From Sclerotinia nivalis (Eukaryota > Ascomycota > Leotiomycetes > Helotiales > Sclerotiniaceae): DNA of 64,000 nt. A program made the translations under genes and the position numbers. Shown here piece after piece: positions 24,037-35,869 of the stretch. The stretch spans positions 1,116,001 to 1,180,000 of the forward strand of contig JAPEIS010000010.1 in the NCBI GenBank assembly GCA_029531795.1. The letters are read 5' to 3'. Numbering within the stretch: the stretch's first letter is position 1; the number at the start of each line of letters is the position of its first letter. Under the pieces are notes generated by a model. The model did no database searches, was not told the origin of the DNA, and saw nothing but the letters and a program-made list of their open reading frames with translations.

Positions 24037-25045
24037 GTTCCGGGGCATTGGCCAATTTCGTGATTCGTCAATCAACGTAGTGCATTGGCCAATAAACTAC
24101 ATTTTTGAATGAACTAGCTCATTGCCCAATATACCTAGTTCAGATAATAATGAGACTATTCGCAAATGAGCTAGTTCATTCGTAAATACTCTAAAACCTA
24201 TTACACTATAATATATCATTATTCTCTACATTCTTTCTATTCAATTGATATTCTACAATCGTTTCATACCTTTTACAAGATAATTTATTCATTTATTCAT
24301 TCAAAATATCAGAAAACATCACTTTCCAAAAGCAAAATGCTTCCATCAATCCTGATTTCGAATCCTTTTCTGAAAATATTCGAATAGAATTCAAGGATAT
24401 GATCAATGGTATAGATTATAAATCCAAAGAACGGTTAGAACCTTATATATAATATAAAATAAAGGTTTACCTTGAAGATTCTATCCTCAAAGTTTCAAAT
24501 CAAACAAAGCGAAATATTAAATTCGCTGCTAATCAAAAATATAAGCTTCAAAATGATCGACTATTCCGAAAAGCTTATAGACGATACCCTACTCGATATA
24601 CTATACCTAATAATGAGGCTTTTGATATTATTAAATCAATACATCTTCGATTGAGTCATTATGGCTGGGACAAGCTTTATTATGAAATTAGTTCAGAATA
24701 TTATAGTATCAATAATAAAGAATGCGATTGGATTGTATAACATTGTCGCTATTGTACTCTGAATATAAAGGGGTATTATTAGTATATATATTAGTTCATT
24801 TGCGAATGAACTAGTATATTGAATAATTTATTTTTGTATAAACGTAGTTCATTCGTGAATATACTAATCCATTCGTGAATATCCTAGCCCATTTGTGAAT
24901 AACCTTATTATTACCTGAACTAGATGCATTGAACAATGAGCTAGTTCATTCAAAAATACAGTTTATTGGCCAATATACTAGTTTATTGGCCAATAAACTA
25001 GCTCATTTGATTGACGAATCCTCATATTGGCCAATGCCCCGGAAC
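24037..25045. mobile_element. Terminal-inverted-repeat element carrying an H2C2 zinc-finger gene
   Basis: The ends are perfect inverted copies of GTTCCGGGGCATTGGCCAAT, and similarity continues for about 40 bp (through GGATTCGTCAATC on the right arm). ATATAT flanks both sides (24031-24036 and 25046-25051); the uninterrupted G1 copy has a single ATATATAC here, so the insert caused a duplication of 2-6 bp that cannot be resolved in this repeat. Inside each end lie repeated short motifs: TTGGCCAAT and variants of CTAGTTCATTCGYRAAT, about ten in all, like subterminal transposase-binding sites. The only gene-like content is the broken frame at 24306-24782. It could be a non-autonomous DNA transposon related to Ginger-type elements, which have gypsy-like integrases. 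Confidence 0.75.
24306..24782 (+). pseudogene. Small gene for an integrase-type H2C2 zinc-binding protein, RIP-broken
   Basis: One register of 158 codons runs from ATA 24306 (in the position of an ATG) to TAG 24780-24782. It has two internal stops, TAA at 24450 and TAA at 24738, both compatible with CAA-to-TAA. The C-terminal half holds the retroviral/transposon integrase zinc-binding domain: IHLRLSHYGWDKLYYEI gives H-x4-H-x-G, then YYSINNKECDWIV and HCRYC give C-x2-C after about 30 residues. The N-terminal half (NPDFESFSENIRIEF, KVYLEDSILKVSN) is charged and unrecognised. No DDE catalytic core follows; the frame ends 11 codons after the finger, so this is not a whole integrase. It sits centrally between the inverted repeats, as a transposon cargo or transposase gene would. 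Confidence 0.7.
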
Positions 25046-25599
25046 ATATATTTGAACTGAAAGAGTATAATCGATATTATAGGAATCAACTATTTTTGAA
25101 CATTTCTCTTATAAAAATTCGAAAGCTAATTGTTTATAAACTCCTTATTGCTATTCTATTTTATTTATAAGATAGGAAAGAAAATAAGAGATCTCAATAA
25201 AATTCTTAATATTTTTACAGATTATTTATATTGTAGTTAAAAAACTTTGAACTTCAATTTGATTAATAGAAACCGGAAAATTCTTGATTTTGGTTGTTCT
25301 AGCAGATTTGGTAATTATAATACTGTTAGTTTTATGAAGAACTTCTAAAGCTTCTATTTGATCAACAAAGATATACAATTTTTTGAAAAATAGATATAGT
25401 TGAGCGAAATCAAGACAAGGAAGAATATGATTAGTTAGGTTAAAATAAGCTTCTTCCGGAGTTACAGAATCTGAAAAGATATCGTTAATATAGAATTTTA
25501 CTAATACTAAATTATTTTCAATACTAGATTCGAATATAGAAGGATATTCTCTATTTGTTGAACTATCTTTAAAAGAAGGAATATAATCGAAAACTATAT

Positions 25600-25887
25600 T
25601 GTGATAGAGGTAGGTCGAGATACGTGCGTCCCGATAGCACGCTGCGAGGGGGAATAGGATACGAACTGATCAGACTACATTGTATAAACTTCGAATAGTA
25701 GAACTAATGTGAATAACAATGGGTTGGGGGTTGTATACAGTGGGTATGCAAAAAGACTAGTGAAAACGATTGATTATTCTAGAAGGGAAGGCAAAGCCTT
25801 CTCCTTATATTTAACTACGAAGGATCATGTGACCTAATGCCTATGAACTAGCTACGTATGTGGCCCTAGCAATCCAACTTTCTCACA
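25600..25887. repeat. Solo LTR, family 1 (288 bp)
   Basis: It starts TGTGATAGAGGTAGGTCGAG and ends CAACTTTCTCACA, with ends that are inverted copies (TGTGA...TCACA). ATAT is duplicated at 25596-25599 and 25888-25891, and G1 lacks the insert at the equivalent site. It is visibly richer in G and C than its surroundings, so it arrived after most RIP or escaped it. Orientation is not certain and no internal region of this family is in the window. Confidence 0.8.
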
Positions 25888-28800
25888 ATATAGAGAAGTT
25901 CAAATATAGAAAAACAAACAGTTTGAGTACCTTATAGAACTTTGATAGATTGCATCTGAATTGAATCTCTTATGGAAAAGGTGAAATAGTGATGATCTTC
26001 TAAATGAAAAGGTATACCCCAATAAGTATATTTCAAATCGAATTATAGATATACTTTATGATTAGAATGAAAGAAAAACTTGTAAATATCTTGAAATAAA
26101 GTATAATAATTGTTTAATATTTGTTTTATAACCTTCGAATAATCGAAAACTATATGTTTTTCAGGATTAGATTTATGAGAAGGAAGATTTTTGGGATATT
26201 CAATATTTGGTTTATCAACCACTAAAGGCATTGCTGATCAATCAGAAAGTTTGCTGTTAGCTACTATAGTATATTCATATATATAATATTTGTACCCTTC
26301 AGATATAATCTTATTAAACCAAAATATCTATTGAGGATTGTATCTAGATCTTTTTCTATTTTTATAAGGAAGAGTATTTAATTTGAATCGTATTCGATGA
26401 ATATAAAGAGAAGTAAAAGGAATATAAACTAGTTCTATAATGTTTAAATCCTTATAGGTATAAAGAAATCGAATAACTCTTAATCGAAATTCATTTATTG
26501 TTAAAGAATTTATATTAATTTCACTCTTTTGAAATTATTCATTAATAATATTTGATGAATCTATAGATATTTCTCGAAAAATCAATCTTTTATTTGTAGA
26601 ATATATATATACTTTTAGAAAATCTAATTGAAAGGTAAAAGTTTGATTGATCGAAATATATTGATCTTTTCCTTGAGAAAATAATTTGAAGTATTTGGAA
26701 TCTATTTTGAAAGAAAAATCGAATTGATATAGAATTTCGAATAATATATATAGATCATCTATTTGAAAGATTACATTAAAAATATATAATAATTGAGCTT
26801 TCGAAAAGAAAAATGTAGAATAATAACAACATTTCTAATAATCGAAATTATAATCTTGATTTTTAGTAAAAAATTCTGAAAAAGTATTTTCTTCAAGATT
26901 ATCTAGTAATTGAAAGAATATATCCTTTGTTGAATAAAATAATTTAGATTATATAAACCTTTGAAAAAATCGAATATATAAAAATCCTTATTCTAGATTC
27001 CTTTAAATCTTTTAATACTGATTTTCGAAGAGAAAGAAAGTAATTTTGAATCATACTAAGGATTCAAAAGTTTAAAGAATCTTGTAAATCGTTCGAATCT
27101 AAATAATTACCTTGAAATTCTGAAATAAATTCAGAAAGAAAATCAAATGCTTCTTCGGATATTTTTTCGGAATTTATTGAATTAGAAAAGTCTTCTAATA
27201 AATCAGATTCTTATTGATCTTCAAATTATACTGTTTTCGAAACTAATTTAATATTGAATACAAAATTATCAATATTTCTACCGGCAATTTCAAAATTCAT
27301 CGAAATTTTAATATTTAGAACAATTGTTTGATACTTTAGATTTACTAAATATAAAATGAATTGATAAAAAAAGAATTATTTAAATTTCGGAATTTAAATA
27401 AACATTTTTTTCTTGTTCAAATCTTTATCTCCGATAAAAAAAATAGAATTAAAAATATCAATATAATCTTTGATTATATAAAACCATAATAAATCTAACA
27501 AAAAAGTCTTCTAATCTTTATTAGAATTATTTTCCTTATCTAGACGAATAAAAGTATAAATAACTTACCGAATCTCTTCGATTACAAAATCAATGATAAT
27601 ATATTCTTTCAAATCTGTATCAATTTCATCAATAACTCCTATAAAGATATTACTATTGAATTAAATCTTATATCAATATAAACCTAAATAATTAACGAAA
27701 ACAGGAAAAACAATATTGTTATCAGAATCCTAATCGATTATACAATTGGATTTGCTTATAATAACCTCTATTAAAAGTAATTCTAACAAAATACATATTC
27801 CCTTAATTCAGAAAGAACGATCTTTGTCTGCAATACAAATAATAATCGAAATAGCTAAATAATCTATAGCATTAATCCTATCTAGACCAATCATTTATCG
27901 ATCATTTTTAAAGAAAACATTGAAACTTGATAGATTATACTTGGGATCCTTCTATTTATAAAAGAAATACTATCGAATTTGATTAAAAAAAAGATAAATT
28001 AGATAATTCTGAATAAATCCACGTCGAATTAAGTATACTAACTCAAGATCTGAATTCGTAATTGAATTCTGATTTAATTGATCAAATTGACCAAATTAAC
28101 CAAATTAATCAAATTGACCAAATTGATTATTTTGACCAGGATTACCCTGATCTTTATTCTGAATTGAAGTTGAAAGAGCTAAGGAAATTTCTAATTCATA
28201 AATAATCATTGATTTCTTCTTTCTAATTGAATTTTCTCAAATAGTAAAGCATCTGAAATGTTTAACAATATCCAAAAAGATTTAACAAAAATCTAAAAAA
28301 TTAATTCTTTCAAAACCTAATATGAAATATTACATGAACGTCTTATAATCCATTAATCCTTATCCTTATCTACCAACAATATTGAAGAGTAATTTAGGAT
28401 CTCTAAAATATCTTTTACAATTGCTAACAAAAATTATATACTTAAAAAAAAAGGGTAAATAATCGAACTTCCAGTAATAATAATTCTATTTGACGAACTT
28501 CTGAAAAAGGAATAGAAACTTATAATTGTAAAGATACTATTAATATCTGAAAAGTAATATTTTTGCTTCGACTACAAATATAAAATGCAAAAAGGTTCTT
28601 GTTTTATTTGCGAATTTCTTTCTATAATTGAAAAGAAAGATAGATGTCTTCAGATTCTAATGAAACAATAGGACGGGATCTCTTTCATTGCAAAACAACT
28701 ATATAAAAGATAATCTCGTTCTCAAAATCTTTCTTATCGTCGATATCGTCTGAATTAATTTCTTCAATAAAGCTTTGTTCAGGTATTTGTATGAAATTAG

Positions 28801-29119
28801 TCGAACTATTGAAGAATCCTTGATCTGAATAATCTAAAGAACTATCGAATTCGTTGTCTGGAATAATATTATAAAAAATAGTATCTGAATTATAGATACT
28901 ATTTAATTGAAAGGGAATATCTTTATCAACTTTTGATTTCCTATAACGATTGATACAAACTCGATCTGATTTTCTCGAATTAATTGTATCGATTTGATTA
29001 ATATCAGATTTTTCTATAGATCAATCCCCTATAATAATATAAGAAAGATTGCTGATAATAATACTTTTAGATAAAATCATAATATAGAGAATTGCTTATT
29101 GCTATATTAATAAAGGATT

Positions 29120-30330
29120 TCCAATACATTCAAACTTAAAATATCTATATTCTTTATAATCGAAACAAAGAGGTTTCTTACTTGGATCGTATTCTTCTAT
29201 ACCATTCACAATAGAATGTTTTGAAATCTTTGGATCCGGTAAATTGGTCTGTCGGGTCTGATTAGAGATCTACTGAAGATCATTGTTCTGTTTTTGTCGA
29301 TTATTATTATTGTAATTGTTATTTCCATCTTTATTTTGATTTCGTAAGTTATTGGAATTGTAGTTTCCTTCCGAACTATCCTTTTTGAAAGTGGGTTTCG
29401 ATTTTAATTGTTGAAAAAGAACTTCGAATTTCTGTTCTTTGATAAAACCTTTAGATTTAGTATTGAATATATTATCTATGAGTTCTTTTACGATCTCATC
29501 GTTTGTGAATGAATTTTGAAGTTCTATATTTCTCTTAGTACTCTGAATTATATAATAATTTTCGGCAAGAGATCGATAAATAGCATTATTGAAAATAGAA
29601 TAATTACAAAAAATAAAATCGATTAAACCTTTAACAAAATTAAGAACTAATTTTTCTTAAACAGTTATATTAATAACATCAAAGTTTTTCTCAAAAGCAG
29701 AAATATTTTTGAATCTTATATCATATTGAATATCCTTTGTTCGTGAATAGTATTTCTCAAGGGTTTCGTTTTTAGCTTGAGCAAACGAATTCATTAAATC
29801 CATTACATTCTGAGCTGTATTTTCATTATCGTAAAAGAGATAACAGTTTAGAAAGACTTTAATAAAAGCAAATTCGTTTTCCTAAATAGCTATTTCGATA
29901 TCTTCAAAGATAGTCTTGAAATCGATATAATTATTAACCCAGATTTGGGCTTTTCCCTTAAATTTCAACTAAACTATAATGAAAAAAACAAATGATTTAT
30001 AGATTGAATCTCTAATGATTCACTTAACAATAGTTTTGATCATATTTAATCATACAAAGCTTGATATATTGCGATAATCAAATTCAAATACTGAATCGAT
30101 ATTGATTTTGTTCTAAAGCTCCTCAGTTTTAGCTTCATCGAATGTCGATATATTTGTAATTTGAAGATTCGAATTGGAAAGATTGAAGGAAGAAGGTGAA
30201 AGTATGATGGAAAACGAATTGAATTCTTTTAAATGATTCAATAAAAGATATATTTCGAATTCTAAGAGTTTTATTCGTAAAGATTCTGAAGAATTATAAA
30301 TCGAAAAGAGAAATTCTTCAATAAAAGGTA
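29120..30330 (-). pseudogene. Gypsy-G G2 gag-like gene, broken
   Basis: Reading leftwards from about 30330, the frame at 30310-30113 (SIYNSSESLRIKLLEFEIYL) matches the G1 frame at 8740-8988. The middle part matches G1 9300-9630. Near 29185-29140 the sense strand reads C-F-D-Y-K-E-Y-R-Y-F-K-F-E-C, a CCHC knuckle that keeps the first and last cysteines but has lost the second cysteine, the glycine and the histidine. Asn/Gln-rich sequence precedes it, as in G1. Confidence 0.6.
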
Positions 30331-30336
30331 TATAAT

Positions 30337-30455
30337 TGTTAGAACACGTGATGCTCGCTAGTACTAGCTTCCGTATTAGCACTATATCTCTTCAAGTTGT
30401 ACTATAGAATATTAGTTATATATATAATAATATATACTTGATTGCTCTTCCAATA
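30337..30455 (+). repeat. 5' LTR of copia-A A2 (119 bp)
   Basis: It starts TGTTAGAACACGTGATGCTC and ends GCTCTTCCAATA. The primer site AGTTATGAGCTTTG follows at once (30456-30469). Confidence 0.92.
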
Positions 30456-30558
30456 AGTTATGAGCTTTGTGTAAATGTATATATGGAGATTTGTTTACTA
30501 TAATATGATATTATATTATATTCTTTTTCAGAATATATTATTTATATAAAAATCAATA

Positions 30559-33500
30559 ATGGTGTTTTCTAATCCAATCTTTGAATTCGTTATGGTTTCT
30601 ATGAAATGGGGTAATATCATTGTTTTCAATGGAGATAATTGGAGCGAATTCAAGGAATCCTGTTTATTTGTATTTGGTGTAATTGAAGCTATCGATATTA
30701 TCAATAATATCGAAAATCAATCAGATCTTTTTGATCTAAATTATTCTAATGCTTTATTTTATAATTATAAGAAAAGAAGAGGTTATATAATTGTTATATT
30801 CAATTTTGGAATAAATGCAATTTATTGTTCAAGTTTTGTTGAATATATTGATAATCTTGATGTTACTTTTATATGGGAAACTTTCAAATTATATAACAAT
30901 AGTATTCACCCTTATTTTGTTATTGAAATTCGTCGTCAATTTCTATTCGAAACCTTCGATCCTAAAACTCAAATTCTTCGAAACTTTATTGAATGTCTTT
31001 TTTATTATTAACGATAAATTTCCAATAGTATATAATCAATTAATTATAAAGAGATTTATATTCAGTTTATAAATAAGATTCCTGAAATAGAAGGTTGGCA
31101 AGTAATAAAGATGTTTGTTTTTAATACTAATCAGAATTTTCAATAAGCAATGATGATCTTTAGTGTTTGTGAAAAACCAATTATTGTTATAATAATTTAT
31201 ATTGATAATAATTATTCTAATACGAAGGGAAACAATCGAGGTTGAGGAGGACGAGGTGTTTTTCGAGGTGGTAGAGGTAAAGGCGGCAGTCAAGGATATG
31301 GTGAAAACGATCGCAGTAAACAAAGTCGAGGCAATGATTATAAAGATTATATATCAAATGGAGGAATTGTAAAGGATTAATATCGATTCTATTATAAATA
31401 TGGTTATTATTAAAAGGATTGTTATGTTCTAATAAAAGCCAAAGTATTTGTTAGAAAAGGTAAGAAAGGGAAGGATAATGATAATGATGATGAAGAAGTT
31501 GAGGCTCAAATAATTGAAGAAAATTAATACAATAGTATTATCTATTCAGAGTTTGTTATGTATATAATTGATTCAAATACGGATTGGATATTTGATTTAG
31601 GAGCTATTTAATATTTCATTGATCAAATCGACAATCTTGAATATGTTCAATATTGGTCGACCTCAAGGAATGTGAAGATTGCAAATAATATTTATATTAA
31701 AAGTATTGCGTTTGGAAAAGCCAGGATTGACAATTTCGAATTCATAGATGTTTGGTTTGTATTAGAATTCAGAAATACATAATTAATATTTGTCAAATTC
31801 CTTACGTCGACAAAATGTAAAGTTATTTTTGAAGGAGATTCAGTCTTTTGTTAGAAATTCGGATAACTTTAATTTATTGCAAAAGTTATATCCGGATCAT
31901 ATATAATCAAACAATCACTTCAAATAAATATAGTGAATCTTACTTTTCAAAACGACGAAAAAGGAAATCTCGAAGAAACAAATGCAGAATTGGTATATCG
32001 ATGTTTAGGGTATCTCAATTACGATCAAATGGATAGATTGAAGAAAAGATTTGAAAGATTGAAATTTACTAAGAGATTTAAAACGAAAGAAAGAAGAGTT
32101 TGCGGATTATTCCTTTCAGGACAAATAAGAGAGTATTTCAATAAAAAAACAGTTATTTGTATATTCAAGAAGCTTCGATGTATATATTGTAATCTTTCAG
32201 GAATTCTTTTTCCTTTGATAAATGAGAATAGATATTTTCTTTTTATTATAGATGATATTATAAGAATTGATTGGATACATTATATAAAGAATAAAAAGAT
32301 TATAATAATAATTTTTGTTCTAATAAATCTTATTAAGGAAATTGAAAACAAAACAGGAGAAAAAGTTATAATTGTTCGTGTAGATAATGGAAAAGGCGAA
32401 TTTGGTATAGCATTTCAAGACGAATTCAAGAAACTTGGTATACAATTCGAATTTTCTTTTTCAGGAAAGTATTCTATAAATAGAATCGCCGAGAAACAAA
32501 TTCAAGATGTCAATGTTAGATCTAGGAGTTTATTCGATCAGGTAGGTATACTAAACGATTAATGGGAATTGATGATTCGTTATATTGTTTGGTTATATAA
32601 TAGAGTTCCAATAAAAATTCTACTATTCGGGAAATCAGAATCTTTATCCACAATGATAACTCCTTTCGAAGTATACTATAGCAGATTATCGGATTTCTCG
32701 AATCTATGAGTGTTTGATTGTAAAGCATTCGCTTTTAATTCTTAACATTCGGGAAAACTAATAAAGAAGTTTGAATTATGAATATTAAAAGGGGACTTTG
32801 TATTTATTGAAATGGATGGACATTATATTTATTTTCTATTTAGTCTCTTTTTCAAGAAGATAATAAAAATTGTAGATACTGATTTCAATGAATATAGTTT
32901 TCTATTTAAAGAAACTTCAATTGAATCAAAGTCTGATATAAACAAAGCAATCTTAAGGTTTGATATAGACAAAGCAATTTCAAAGTTTGGTATAGACAAA
33001 GTAACCTTAAGGTTTGGTATAGATAGAGCAACTTCAAAATCTGGTATAGATAAAAGAGCTCCAAAAGTTAAAAAGAGAGATTTATTATTTGTAACAAAAG
33101 GATTTCAACAAAAGAAAAGAGGAAGATCTTTGATATAAAAAAATATTTTACAAACAGATATTAATATAATTAGAATTTATTAAATATTGTTTGCAAATAT
33201 CATTTAAGAAAGATTTTTAATGATCAAATTATATAATAAATAAAAACCTTGAAAGTTGTTGTTATTGATACTGAAAATTCTATTCAAACTGATGGTCCAA
33301 TAGTACTTCTTGAAACAATAGAATTTAAGGAGGCTATATAAAAAGATAATAAGTAATGATTAAAAGCTATTAGATCTGAATTGATTAATCTTTGAGAGAA
33401 TAGTATATTCAAGATTATACAAGGGGAAATGTTGGGAAACAAGAAACTAATGATTTTCAAATGGGTTCTACAGAACAAAATGAATCAATTTAATAAGATA

Positions 33501-34896
33501 ATTAGATAGAAGGTTAAATTCGTTATTAAAGGATATTTATAGTAAGAAGGTATCGATTTCAAAAAGATATTTATAGAAGTCGGAAGATATTCTATATTGA
33601 AAACTTTATTCGTTAAAATTGTGTTTGAAGATTTAGAAATAGATAATATAGATGTGGATATTGTTTTTCTTAATGAAAAACTAATAGATATAAAAATACT
33701 AATGGAAATTTTATAATTCTTTGAAGAAGTGTTCTTTGAAATCAAAAAAATACTTCAGAAAAACCTTCAAGGAGCTAAAGTTTTTCTCAAATTCAAAAAG
33801 TTATTTTATGATTTTAAACAAGTTCCGAGAATTTGGTGATTAATAGTTAAGAAGTTTTTTAAAGAATTAAATTTATCAACTTTTTTTGTAAATTCAAATC
33901 TATTTATTGACAAAAGCATTTCTATTCTCTTATATATCGATAATATACTAATTGTTGGAAAACGAATAAATATCAACAAAATCAAGAAAAAGATTGATGA
34001 ACGATGGAAATGCAAGGATTTAGGGTCTACTCAGGTGTTTCTAGAACTTTAAATCGAACGAAATAAAGCAAAACGAATCCTCAAAATTCACAATTCAAAT
34101 TATACGAAAAAGATCCTCCAACGATTTCAAATCGACAATTCTGTAAAGAAGAATCTGTTACTTCTTTTAGGAATAATTATTTATACAATAGAGATAGAAG
34201 AATTATTTAAGGAAAACGATAAGAATTTATATTTGCAAATCGTAGGTTCGACAATATATCTAACAAATTGTAGTCAATCTAATATCTCTTTTGCTGTAGA
34301 ACAATTAATTAGAATTATATAATTACCTGAAAAACAATACCTTGTTTATATAAAATATCTATTTCAATATTTTACAAATATAATCAATATTGGTTTAATA
34401 TATTCAGGACGATTACAATACTTTCATAGATTCTATATAAAGTTCTGAACAACGAAACAAATCAATTTAGAGTATTGTAATTATGAGATATAGAGGAGTA
34501 ATAGTCTAATCATCTATAAAGCAGAAATCTACCTCTCAAAATATAATAGAGATAGAGATTATCGTTGCAAACGAAGAATCTAAGGAATTAATATGAATGG
34601 AAAAGCTAGTTCAGGATTTAAGAGAAAGATCTTCGATCGAATCATTTATTCTAATGTTATATTACGACAACAAAAGCAGTATAGATTGGATTAAGGAAAA
34701 TAAATTTTATAGTAAAACAAAATATATTAATATTAGATATTATTATATTAAAAACGATATAATTGATATAAACAAACTTAAAGTCTTATAGATTGCAGGA
34801 ATCGATCAAACAACGGATATTCTTATCAAACAATTCATATACCCTGGCTTTTGTATACATTGCATTGGTTTAAAATTCGATATTGATGTAAAATAA
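30559..34896 (+). pseudogene. Copia-A A2 gag-pol polyprotein, RIP-inactivated
   Basis: One register runs from ATG 30559 to TAA 34894-34896, about 1,445 codons, with no net frameshift. The gag part is open for 150 codons. The nucleocapsid keeps a Gly/Arg-rich stretch (31230-31330), better preserved than in A1. Integrase (about 32030-32550) shows candidate D, D, E in FIIDDII, VRVDNGK and RIAEKQI. The RT catalytic motif reads YIDN at 33933-33944, the second aspartate lost by a G-to-A change, so RT would be inactive even without the stops. RNase H residues remain near 34655 (LYYDNKSSIDW). The copy lacks a few codons relative to A1. Confidence 0.88.
32932..33066 (+). repeat. 27-bp repeat array in the integrase-RT linker of A2
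   Basis: Five units corresponding to A1 6421-6555, here starting TCTGATATAAACAAAGC. Units share T(C/T)TG(A/G)TATA(A/G)A. Confidence 0.8.
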
Positions 34897-35074
34897 TTGA
34901 GAATACTCTTGTACTGTAATATGAATTTAGGATTATGAATTGTTGAACTTTTATAGGGAGATTAGGCAATACAATTATAATTGAAGATTAGGATGTTGCT
35001 ATAGGAATTAACAAAACTCCATTATACATTTCATATAGTTCTTTAATGGTTATGGTTTCTGACCATAGAAAGGA

Positions 35075-35193
35075 TATTAGAACATATGATACTCGTTAGT
35101 ACTAGCTTCCGCATTAGCACTATATCTCTTCAAACTGTACTATAGAATATTAGTTACACATATAATAATATATACTTGATTGCCCTTTCAATA
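35075..35193 (+). repeat. 3' LTR of copia-A A2 (119 bp)
   Basis: It starts TATTAGAACATATGATACTC and ends GCCCTTTCAATA, then ATAAT. The polypurine tract AGAAAGGA (35067-35074) precedes it. Confidence 0.92.
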
Positions 35194-35731
35194 ATAATAT
35201 ACTCATTCTTGTGAATTAAAATCAGAAAGATATCGATAAAAACGAGTAACAACTTATCGATATCTGAAATAGGTTTCGGAATCGGTTTTCAGATTGAATC
35301 TTTTATTTCTCAATTATAAAAAGTATGAATATTTCGAAGATTCGAAATCAAAAAGAAGTTCGATATCGAAAGATTAAAATTTTTGATAAAAAGATAGCAC
35401 TAAATTTATTCCTAAAAATGCGATTATTATATTAGATTAAGATTTCTGAAAAGGAATATTTTGATACAACAAAGGATCGATACTTTGAGTAAATCAAAAG
35501 TCAGGGATTCTATATACAAATTGATAGTTCTACAAATAGTAAATCTATACTACGATAGCTCTGTTTTGCTTCCTTGAAGTGATCGAATTGTTGAAACTTA
35601 TAATGCCAATCAACAATCCTAAAAAGAAAATTCAAAAAGTAATTTTTTCGAAAAAAAAATAAAGTATAAATTTGCAAACAAAAAGATATTAGCGATATAT
35701 TAGATATCTATAGATCCCTATATAGATTACC

Positions 35732-35864
35732 AATAAACACAACAGAAACGGATACAAAATGATAAATTGAAGTTGCGCATTTTTTATTAAACTAGATTGA
35801 ATTGAAGTGGTTATATAGACCCTTTTGGAGTCACGTTACCTGTCTCCTTTTTGGTACGGTATCT
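35732..35864 (-). repeat. 5' LTR of Gypsy-G G2 (133 bp)
   Basis: The sense strand starts AGATACCGTACCAAAAAGG at 35864 and ends GTGTTTATT at 35732. The leader then reads GGTAATCTATATAGGG, the place of the primer site; I could not match it to a tRNA. Confidence 0.85.
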
Positions 35865-35869
35865 GCTAC

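Larger units (their letters stand above)
21880..29050 (-). pseudogene. Gypsy-G G2 pol, broken, with two later insertions
   Basis: This is the reverse-strand counterpart of G1 10020-15830. Recognisable parts are the integrase region (about 22450-23050), the RNase H/RT junction (about 25050-25600) and the RT N-terminal segment with MPLVVDKPNIEYPKNLPSH (26231-26043), parallel to G1 12794-13000. Two inserts interrupt it: an H2C2 inverted-repeat element at 24037-25045 and a solo LTR at 25600-25887. Stops and missense transitions are dense, so no frame longer than about 60 codons remains in the RT part. Confidence 0.7.
30337..35193 (+). mobile_element. Copia-A copy A2, Ty1/copia LTR retrotransposon
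   Basis: A complete 4.86-kb element with 119-bp LTRs and a perfect target duplication ATAAT (30332-30336 and 35194-35198), inserted in the leader of G2. Relative to its host gypsy element it points the other way from A1. Primer site, polypurine tract, 27-bp repeat array and polyprotein order are as in A1. RIP has mainly changed C to T on the plus strand here, whereas A1 mainly shows G to A. Confidence 0.93.
21065..35864 (-). mobile_element. Gypsy-G copy G2, inverted relative to G1
   Basis: Bounded by 133-bp LTRs (21065-21197 and 35732-35864) with target duplication GCTAT/GCTAC in copia-B B2. Reading from 35864 leftwards it has the same layout as G1: leader with an inserted copia-A, gag, pol, hairpin, LTR. 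After subtracting A2, the H2C2 transposon (24037-25045) and the solo LTR (25600-25887) with their duplications, its length is close to that of G1. All coding frames are broken by RIP. Confidence 0.85.

Noticed and set aside
24472..24654. A 60-codon frame inside the inverted-repeat element
   Set aside because: It is an off-frame shadow of the H2C2 register at 24306-24782, which carries the recognisable motif.
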